A stretch of 13,441 nt of DNA, taken from Caldifarciminota bacterium. Lineage in GTDB: Bacteria > Hydrothermota > Tepidihabitantia > B3-TA06. Location of the stretch: NCBI GenBank assembly GCA_014729665.1, contig WJJO01000442.1, positions 1 through 13,441 on the forward strand, in the 5' to 3' direction. Below the pieces are notes generated by a model. That model made no database searches. It saw nothing but the letters and a program-made list of their open reading frames with translations, and had not been told where the DNA came from. Position 1 is the first letter of the stretch, and every line of letters begins with the position of its first letter. The translations under genes and the position numbers were made by a program. Below are positions 9,601-13,441 of the stretch, piece after piece.

Positions 9601-12600
9601 GACGCCACCGCCAACTCGAGACTCTTTGCAAGGCTTAACGAATTGAACGTTCACCTCGAACACCGCAGGGATGAGTTTGGCGCACTGTTCAGAACCTCGA
9701 CCGAACTCTCCTCAACCCTTGATGCAGATGAGGTTGCAGAACTCATAGCCCGCAAGTCGACCGAGCTCATAGGGGCAGACGGCTGTACGGTATACCGCTA
9801 CGATCCGGCTGAAGAGGTGCTTATACCCCAGGTATCGACCAACAGGAAGAACCTTAAAAAGGTTATGAACTTCCGGTTAAAACTGGGTGAAGGTGTAACC
9901 GGAAAGTCCGCCGCTGAACGCAGACCGTTGAGAGAAAATCACGTTCATAGGACTGGTTCTTCGGCTCACGTACCGGGGACGAAGAATGAACCTACCTGTC
10001 TTCTTTCGGCACCTTTAATATCCAAGGGAGAGCTGCTGGGAGCGATGACCCTTACAAGGCTATCCTCCGAAGAGTTTTCAGAACACGACCTGCAGCTTTT
10101 TACCTTCTTTGCCCGCCAGGCCGCAGAGAACTTTGCAAACAGCCGCCTGTTCGGTCGCCTGAAGGAACTTACCGAAAACCTCGAAAGACGAAGCGAGGAA
10201 TTAAAGACCCTGTTTGATACCTCGACCGAACTCTCCTCAACACTCGACGAGGAGGAGGTGGCGAAAATCATAACCGAACGGGCAAAATTTCTGATACCCT
10301 CCTCAGGGTGTACCTTTTACCGCTTTTCGGAAGAAGAGGGTAAGCTTATTCCGGTCGCAACCACGGTCACCGAAGAGGAAAAACAACGGATGACGCATAA
10401 GATTTCCCTTGGAGAAGGGGTTTCGGGAAAATCGGCCAAACTCAGGAAGCCCCTTCTAGAAAACAAGGTTCACCTCGATCCCAAGGCCCCGCGAATACCT
10501 GATACCGATGAGGTACACACCAATATTATTGCAGTACCACTTACAGCCAGAGGAGAACTTCTCGGCGACATGACCATAACCAGGCTGTACGATGAGGATT
10601 TCACACACCACGACCTGCAAATAGCCACCCTTTTTGCAAGACAGGCAGAGCAGGCCGTTGCAAACGCCCGCCTGTTCGGCCAACTTATGGAAGTAAACGA
10701 GAACCTTGAACGCCGCAGGCAGGAGATGGAGAACCTCATCAATGTCAGCACAGGGGTTTCATCCACCCTTGACGAGGAGGAGATGGCGACATATATTGCA
10801 GAACGTGCCAAGGAGCTTATACCTTCCACCGGGTGCACCTTCTACGCCTTCAACAAAGCTACAGCCAAACTAGTACCCATGACGACCACCGTGATGGAAG
10901 AGTACGAAGAGCGGATGGCTTACCACGTACCCCTGGGTGAGGGTGTAACCGGAACCGCTGCCCGGGACCGTAAAACAATCATGGCTAATCGGATTGACCT
11001 TTCACCTGATGCCGTATGTGTGCCGGGAACCGAAAACCTGCCTACATCCCTTATCTCCTCTCCCCTGATTGCGCGCGGAGAACTTATCGGGACATTGACA
11101 CTGGTCAGGATGTCTGAAGAGGTCTATTCAGATGACGATAAGCAGATATTCTCACTGTTTACGCGTCAGGTTGCCGAGGCCTTTGCCAATTGCAGACTCT
11201 TCTCCCAGATGAGAGATTTCAACGAAGCCCTGGAGCAGAAGGTTACAGAGCGTACTAGGGAATTAGAACGCGCCAAGTTCAAACTCGAGGATATTCATGC
11301 AGATTACAAGGAAAGGGTCAAATCGAGACTGGAGACACTTGCACCTATCCTTGAGAAGGTCGGGAAGGGAGACTTTTCGGAGCGAATCCCTATGCCTGAG
11401 AAAGCCGACGAATTTACTGACCTCTTCCGCAACCTGAATCTTATGATTTTCGACATGCAGAACCTTGTGGACGAAAACCTGGCAAAGACCGACGAGCTTC
11501 AGAGCCTGAATGAAGACCTCGAGGCCCAGGTTGCAGAGCGTACCCTGGATCTTGAGTCGGCGCACGAACAGTTAAAGACTATTCACGCCGAGTACCGGAA
11601 CAGGGTTAACGGCTACCTTGAGATGTTGAATCCGGTTCTGGAAAAGGTCGGGCGATGGGATTTTTCAGACTCTCTGCCGGTCGAGGAGATAACCGACGAG
11701 TTTAAGGACCTGTTTGAGGGTCTGAACCGGATGGTCGAGAACCTTCGGTTCATGGTGGATGAAAACAGAAGGCGCAGCGAGGCCTTAAAGACGCTTTTGG
11801 AGACCAACACAGAGGTATCTTCGTTGCTGGATGAAGAAAAGGTTACCGGGGTCGTAACCAAGCGGGCTACAGACCTTTTCAAGGCCGACGGCTGTATAGT
11901 ATATTCTTACGATGCTTCCACAAAGAAGCTTGTGCCCAGGATAACTAATCTCGAAGATTTTTCAGAAGATATAATCAACCGTTCGATACCCTATGGGGAA
12001 GGGGTTTCCGGTCAAGTGGCCGCAGTGCGTGAAGCTATATGTGAAAGTAAGATAAAGGATAAGATTCTTGAGTTCCCGGTAGAGGTATCCGAAGGTAAGG
12101 ATGTATCGATGATGGCCGCTCCCATGGTTTCCCAGGATGAATTAATAGGCGTGATGACCCTTGTAAGGTTTGGGAAAGAAGGTTTTGTTGCCCATCGGGA
12201 CCTGGAACTTTTTCATCTTTTCGCACTGCAGGTAGCCGATGCAGCGGCTAACAGCCGCCTTTACGAAAAGCAGCTCGAGCTCAATGAAAATCTTGAAACC
12301 ATGGTCGCTCAGCGGACCGCCGAGTTGGAGGTAGCCAACAGGAAGCTTAAGCAGGTCCACGACTCCTACCAGGAGCGGGTAAGACAGAGGCTTTCAACCA
12401 TAGCCCCGGTCATGGAAAAGGTTTCTCTCGGCGACTTCAGCGAGAATATCCCGGTACACGAAACCGAAGACGAGTTTACCGAACTTTTTGTCGGTCTCAA
12501 TCTCATGATTGACGACCTGCGGTTTATGTTCGATGAAAATCGCCGCCGCAGCGAGGAGTTAAAGGACCTTAACGAAGACCTTAAACGCAGAAGCGAAGAG

Positions 12601-13441
12601 CTTCGCGAGAGGGAGCAACTGTACCGTACACTGGTTCAAACCGCCCAGGAGGCTATTACCCTTGCAGACTCCAATGAAAGTATAATCTTTGCCAATCCCG
12701 CCCTGGGTGATCTTCTGGGCTACGAACCGGAAGAGCTCGTGGGGATGACCCTCCTTGATTTCTTGCCTGAAGATGAGCTCGAATTTATCCGCAAGCAGAC
12801 GGATAAAAGAAAGCGCGGCGAGACCTCAAGGTATGAGCTTACCCTTATCCCCAAGGACGGGATCAGGAAAAACGTCTTGGTAACGGCTGCACCTATCTAC
12901 GACGCTGACGGCAACTATACCGCATCGATGGGAATCCTTACCGATATCACCGACCGCAAGCGTTCCGAACAGGAACGTCAGACCCTTCTTGAAACAACTA
13001 CCGAGGTGGGAGCCACACTTGATGAGGCGGAGGTATCCGAACTCATTGCACACAGGGCAACCGATTTAATCAAGGCTGACAGGGCTACTATATATAGATA
13101 CGATGCAGAAAACGAACTTCTTATTCCACAGACAACAACTACCAAAGGTGCCGATAAAAAGAATGTGTTGAGCTACAGAATCCCGCTGGGGGAAGGTATA
13201 ACCGGGAAGACCGCTGAACGCCGCAAATCGATTCTTGCAAATAACGTTCACAAAGATACAAAGGCCCCGCGTATCCCGGGAACAGCTGAAAGACCTACCT
13301 GCCTCCTTTGCGCCCCGCTTGTATCAAAGGGCGAACTCCTGGGCGTTATGAGTCTCACGCGGCTTTCGGAAGAGGGGTTCGTTGAGCATGATCGCGAGCT
13401 TCTGACACTGTTTGCCGGACAGGTGGCCGACGCGATGGCCA
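3355..13441 (+). CDS. giant soluble PAS/GAF/HAMP multi-domain sensor protein (3' end outside window)
   Basis: The frame is open without a stop from TTG 3355 to the right edge: 3,362 codons, roughly 370 kDa or more, far above the usual length of sensor kinases. Residue layout: basic tail 1-30; coiled coil about 70-105; PAS 107-215; PAS 228-343; GAF 350-517; PAS 526-635; GAF 637-800; PAS 803-913; six first-family GAFs 914-1932; four second-family GAFs 1933-2629; coiled-coil/HAMP units 2630-2708 and 2726-2804; GAF 2811-2983; coiled-coil/HAMP 2984-3062; PAS 3088-3203; GAF 3208 to the edge. No membrane segment, kinase core, receiver, GGDEF/EAL or DNA-binding domain is visible. It lies 8 nt after the receiver gene in the same apparent operon and shares modules with the upstream kinase, so a HisKA/HATPase end beyond the window is likely but not shown. 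Reading-frame identity is very sure; function beyond multi-input signal sensing is inference. Confidence 0.92.
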   Translation, partial: MAGKAKKPRKNASRRPGKSSSVRRDGDDRSQEFDKLLSIIASGKRYSKEGVERIAGKNGKFKKLLDAFIERDAEFANKLRAEHRKNVELQKKFSGLEKSKSHDKETLYRKLFEQAHDAIFIENEDEEIVEVNSQACLLTGYTRDQLLGMKTRDLQTTEFQKGKTLKVYGRSATPESLETTLVNREGSVIPVHLTLAPLEFDGRRLILSIVREISDIRQAEQALSEREELYRTLINTAQEAIIRADREENIQYANPAAARLTGFDEDELVGMCLYDFLSPDDARILKEESKKRKQGETSRYEVGLRCKDGSIREIIVAAAPIFDSEGKVTSSMGVLTDITESKRALAALEREHQAFRIIAEASIQGADIPDLCKKVISGLVQSLEFDAGTFRILETGTRTLKLEACHGLNEKELELAAQPQPVGDTRFIAALTAKTKKPIIAADVSKEKRLEPFKSRLGKFTERSLISWPVTDSRSKLLGVLHLWSKSRKDVSAKDKNFFERIAGMFANVLERKMTENALKESEDKHRTLIKSIRSPVLALSEDAKILYCNDSFAKLVGQAVKKIQGRDFLKVSPEFTKTEFYKAYLKTLETGKAVEVEAPFGERYFHAHIFRTPWGVLSITDDISERKSAQEELERYTRSMEGLYELVKEINQSADLVEMLEGIKPLLADNPGVIAGGIYLIDGENLSLEAGFGPSKSFFTKAESIEKKEKGAAEVLQTRSAVMVPWFAGKDISKTKFKNRKGTLVGVSLCSAEDILGAFYIILSTTDDYTLAFIEMLGSEIGTGIKRKLVEDAMRHSEERFRSVYENIPIGMYRSTPDGRITMANPALLDMIGCKNFDELTRLNLEKGNFGLRYNRAAFKESIERDGEIVGWVTVLTKQDGSDITVRENAKVVRDQTGNTLYYEGTLEDITQLSVIDEISRAISSTLDINALYGIIHAQTKRLITANNFYIALYDEKKDEVSFPYAFQDGKLQEWGSRKTGKGMTEYVISAGKSQLFSGDKSEAYRKGTELIGKPSVSWLGVPMIIRNRVIGVMTVQSFEADTVYSEKDVGLMQTIANQAAQAVENARAYSDLEQRLTELSVFNQIAQALGSTLQLDELLQVIYNQTRRIMYAENFYVAFYYDEEARIEFPFYMREGKKVKAEGRDFGQGLTEHVIKTREPLLLGESYAEKGINDTIKRYTIGAEAQSWLGVPMISHDKVLGIIAVQSTKDPDLYDENHKRLLSSIANQAAGAVANAKAYSNLERRLTELSVFNQIARALSSTLQQDELMKLLHEQTKRLMEADTYFIASFDEEQAVIDFPYFIEEGKSLEVPSRPFGNGLTEYVIRKMKPLLIQHDEFAKECKKRGIDMIVHGEPPLSWLGVPMVSRDKVLGVICAQSINKANIYDENDKNILASIANQAAGMFANVKAYQTLEDQLTERSVINQISQAISSTLDIEELYGLIHDQIKRLINAKNFYIALYSKETDTVSFPYAFQDGQIQQWNSRSSGKGMTEYVISTGKPQLFQKDSEMEATKRGVEHIGKSSCSWLGVPMKIRNQVIGVMTVQSFDPSITYSSRDMELMQLVANQAAQAVENARSYADIEHRLTELSVFNEVGRALGSTLNLNELIDVIYTQTSRIMDTQSFYIALHNEDKNTIEFPLFKASDGQRISLPPRRFGEGLTEYVITSRKSVLLSENVVEEAKEHGVEIKVVANEAVPASWLGTPMIFHDKVVGVIGVQNTKEPRMYDENHQRMLETISNQAAGAVVNARSYAKLERRLTELSVINEIGRALGATSDLEGLLEIIHSQVGRITDTDNLYIALYDEKAQTVEFPFSMDSGKRVEWPTRPLGNALTDHIIKTRQSLLIKREVMEKTKELGIEMVMIGKEPKCWLGAPMISADKVVGVIAVQSTQKTELFDEDHQRLLESIANQAAGVVANARAYATLERHGGELKTLLETATTVSSLLDEKEVASLIAAKATELIGASGCTFYRYDEGANVLIAETTTVSNGRKEILAHHIKPGQGITGRAASERREILANHVHRDPEAHRIPGTKELPTCLMSVPLISRDKLLGVMTLARFTEEGFEDHDLELFSLFATQVADATANSRLFARLNELNVHLEHRRDEFGALFRTSTELSSTLDADEVAELIARKSTELIGADGCTVYRYDPAEEVLIPQVSTNRKNLKKVMNFRLKLGEGVTGKSAAERRPLRENHVHRTGSSAHVPGTKNEPTCLLSAPLISKGELLGAMTLTRLSSEEFSEHDLQLFTFFARQAAENFANSRLFGRLKELTENLERRSEELKTLFDTSTELSSTLDEEEVAKIITERAKFLIPSSGCTFYRFSEEEGKLIPVATTVTEEEKQRMTHKISLGEGVSGKSAKLRKPLLENKVHLDPKAPRIPDTDEVHTNIIAVPLTARGELLGDMTITRLYDEDFTHHDLQIATLFARQAEQAVANARLFGQLMEVNENLERRRQEMENLINVSTGVSSTLDEEEMATYIAERAKELIPSTGCTFYAFNKATAKLVPMTTTVMEEYEERMAYHVPLGEGVTGTAARDRKTIMANRIDLSPDAVCVPGTENLPTSLISSPLIARGELIGTLTLVRMSEEVYSDDDKQIFSLFTRQVAEAFANCRLFSQMRDFNEALEQKVTERTRELERAKFKLEDIHADYKERVKSRLETLAPILEKVGKGDFSERIPMPEKADEFTDLFRNLNLMIFDMQNLVDENLAKTDELQSLNEDLEAQVAERTLDLESAHEQLKTIHAEYRNRVNGYLEMLNPVLEKVGRWDFSDSLPVEEITDEFKDLFEGLNRMVENLRFMVDENRRRSEALKTLLETNTEVSSLLDEEKVTGVVTKRATDLFKADGCIVYSYDASTKKLVPRITNLEDFSEDIINRSIPYGEGVSGQVAAVREAICESKIKDKILEFPVEVSEGKDVSMMAAPMVSQDELIGVMTLVRFGKEGFVAHRDLELFHLFALQVADAAANSRLYEKQLELNENLETMVAQRTAELEVANRKLKQVHDSYQERVRQRLSTIAPVMEKVSLGDFSENIPVHETEDEFTELFVGLNLMIDDLRFMFDENRRRSEELKDLNEDLKRRSEELREREQLYRTLVQTAQEAITLADSNESIIFANPALGDLLGYEPEELVGMTLLDFLPEDELEFIRKQTDKRKRGETSRYELTLIPKDGIRKNVLVTAAPIYDADGNYTASMGILTDITDRKRSEQERQTLLETTTEVGATLDEAEVSELIAHRATDLIKADRATIYRYDAENELLIPQTTTTKGADKKNVLSYRIPLGEGITGKTAERRKSILANNVHKDTKAPRIPGTAERPTCLLCAPLVSKGELLGVMSLTRLSEEGFVEHDRELLTLFAGQVADAMA
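3673..6093 (+). other. N-terminal sensory block: PAS-PAS-GAF-PAS-GAF-PAS
   Basis: Four PAS domains: 3673-4008 (FEQAHDAIFIE ... SIVREISDIRQAE), 4036-4383 (LYRTLINTAQEAI ... GVLTDITESKR), 4930-5262 (HRTLIKSIRSPVLAL ... LSITDDISERKSAQ) and 5761-6093 (RSVYENIPIGMYRS ... YYEGTLEDITQ). The endings (V/I)xDIxxxK are typical of PAS/PAC. Two divergent GAF-like domains lie at 4402-4905 and 5263-5757; they are weaker matches than the later GAFs and recognised mainly by the helix-strand pattern and motifs such as SWPVTDSRSKLLGVLHLW. The fourth PAS runs directly into the first tandem GAF with no linker. No LOV-type Cys motif or obvious heme ligand is visible, so the cues sensed are unknown. Confidence 0.8.
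6094..9150 (+). repeat. six tandem first-family GAF domains
   Basis: Unit starts (first residue of LSVxN) are at 6094, 6595, 7105, 7618, 8122 and 8641; periods are 501, 510, 513, 504 and 519 nt. Units 1 and 4 are one subtype (SFPYAFQDG, W-SR--GKGMTEYVIS, GVMTVQSF, ANQAAQAVENAR). Units 2, 3, 5 and 6 are a second subtype (xFPxx, GxxLTxxxI, LLL/LLI, WLGxPMxxxDKVxGVI, YDENH, NQAAGxxxN). The order a-b-b-a-b-b suggests duplication of a three-GAF block. The same family makes up the GAF array of the upstream kinase. Each unit ends in a helix that is continuous with the start of the next, giving a rod-like array typical of dimeric GAF stalks. Confidence 0.88.
7821..7848 (+). repeat. 28-nt exact repeat shared with 1859-1886
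   Basis: Partner of the repeat at 1859-1886, about 5.96 kb away, in the GxGMTEYVI segment of a first-family GAF of the giant sensor. Confidence 0.85.
9151..11241 (+). repeat. four tandem second-family GAF domains with an exact 525-nt period
   Basis: Units start at 9151, 9676, 10201 and 10726, each 175 codons apart with no length change over the first three units. Shared marks are TxxSSxLDxxEVA near the start, (G/S)GCTxY(R) in an early strand, PLGEGVTGxAA, NxVHxDP, RxPGT, PTCL(L/M)S, PLI(S/A)RGELLGxMTLxR, HDLxLFxxFAxQVA and a linker (N)LERRxEE. The family differs from the 6094-9150 array by the PGT-PTC loop and lack of the GxGMTEYVI motif. It is a GAF-domain family; no ligand can be assigned. 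Confidence 0.87.
11242..11478 (+). repeat. coiled-coil/HAMP unit 1
   Basis: A 79-codon unit: signal-helix coiled coil (VTERTRELERAKFKLEDIH) joined to a HAMP-like two-helix domain with P at unit position 35, EKVGKGDFS, P at 50, DEFTDLF and NLNLMI, ending DEN. HAMP domains usually follow a membrane helix; here none is present, so it acts as a soluble signal converter between GAF arrays. Confidence 0.78.
11530..11766 (+). repeat. coiled-coil/HAMP unit 2
   Basis: Second 79-codon copy, 288 nt after the first: VAERTLDLESAHEQLKTIH, EKVGRWDFS, DEFKDLF, GLNRMVENLRFMVDEN. It aligns with units 1 and 3 without gaps. A short helical linker (LAKTDELQSLNEDLEAQ) separates it from unit 1. Confidence 0.78.
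11785..12303 (+). other. second-family GAF domain between HAMP units
   Basis: Starts LKTLLETNTEVSSLLDEEKV, with GCIVYSY, PYGEGVSG, APMVSQDELIGVMTLVRF and FHLFALQVADAAANSRLY. It is clearly the same family as the 525-nt array but is altered in the middle: the VHxDP-RxPGT-PTC loop is replaced by a shorter segment (SKIKDKILEFPVEV). It may have lost or changed its ligand site. Confidence 0.83.
12304..12540 (+). repeat. coiled-coil/HAMP unit 3
   Basis: Third gapless 79-codon copy: VAQRTAELEVANRKLKQVH, EKVSLGDFS, DEFTELF, GLNLMIDDLRFMFDEN. Its last 16 residues nearly match the left edge of the window (GLNLMIEDLKFMFDEN, with the first residue inferred), tying this gene to the upstream kinase. It is followed by a helical linker (RRRSEELKDLNEDLKRRSEE). 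Confidence 0.8.
12616..12963 (+). other. fifth PAS domain of the giant sensor
   Basis: LYRTLVQTAQEAITLAD, FANPAL, LLGYEPEELVGM, KRKRGETSRYEL, AAPIYDADG, GILTDITDRKR. It aligns gaplessly over 116 residues with the PAS at 4036-4383; by eye about 63 positions are identical. The two are internal duplicates set 8,580 nt apart. The ligand is unknown. Confidence 0.88.
12976..13441 (+). other. second-family GAF domain cut by the right edge
   Basis: Starts RQTLLETTTEVGATLDEAEV and has PLGEGITGKTA, NNVHKDT, RIPGT, PTCLLCAPL, SKGELLGVMSLTRL and FAGQVADAMA, so it is a complete core with the final helix cut. The Gly-Cys of the early strand (GCTxY) is replaced by RATIY. The frame is still open at the last base. 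Confidence 0.87.

Noticed and set aside
9151..11241. CRISPR or DNA satellite array (regular 525-nt period)
   Set aside because: The period is that of a 175-residue protein module in frame. The DNA copies are diverged, and there are no short direct repeats with unique spacers.
6094..11241. Phytochrome or cyanobacteriochrome chromophore-binding GAF domains
   Set aside because: The GAFs lack the Cys-His chromophore motif and no PHY domain is seen. The conserved Cys in GCTxY lies in an early strand, not in the chromophore helix.
3355..13440. Megasynthase (NRPS/PKS) or adhesin as the identity of the giant gene
   Set aside because: No carrier, condensation, adenylation or ketosynthase motif, no signal peptide and no cell-surface repeats. 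Every recognisable module is PAS, GAF or HAMP.

Overview
The window is almost wholly coding on the + strand. It holds three co-oriented, tightly packed signal-transduction genes and nothing else that I can support. They are (1) the C-terminal part of a multi-GAF sensor histidine kinase, cut by the left edge (1-2909); (2) a stand-alone CheY/Rcp1-like receiver protein (2906-3346), overlapping the kinase stop by 4 nt; and (3) a giant modular sensor protein that starts at a TTG at 3355 and stays open to the right edge, with 3,362 codons visible and no stop. Gaps are -4 and +8 nt, with good Shine-Dalgarno sequences and no terminator-like structure between genes, so this looks like one operon.

The giant protein is built from repeated modules. 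In order it has a basic N-terminal tail and short coiled coil, PAS-PAS-GAF-PAS-GAF-PAS (3673-6093), six tandem GAF domains of one family (6094-9150), four tandem GAF domains of a second family at an exact 525-nt period (9151-11241), two coiled-coil/HAMP units, one second-family GAF, a third coiled-coil/HAMP unit, a PAS, and another second-family GAF cut by the edge. That gives 5 PAS, 14 GAF and 3 HAMP domains, with no membrane segment and no catalytic output domain yet. The kinase at the left edge begins with the last 16 residues of the same HAMP unit, followed by four first-family GAF domains and a HisKA/HATPase core. The two large genes are therefore paralogous mosaics. The left one probably extends far upstream, and the right one may end in a kinase downstream (inference).

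Working model: soluble sensors collect many inputs through GAF and PAS modules. The kinase autophosphorylates on the His at 2220-2222 and passes phosphate to Asp69 of the receiver between the two genes. No DNA-binding or enzymatic output domain is present, so the downstream target is unknown.

Organism: a bacterium is most likely, judging by HisKA/HATPase, HAMP and receiver domains, strong AGGAG ribosome binding sites and a TTG start. Base composition looks close to balanced by eye. Frequent ATA (Ile) and AGG/AGA (Arg) codons and the extreme GAF repetition fit an uncultured or candidate-phylum bacterium, but I cannot name the phylum. No RNA genes, mobile elements, CRISPR arrays, promoters or terminators were seen.
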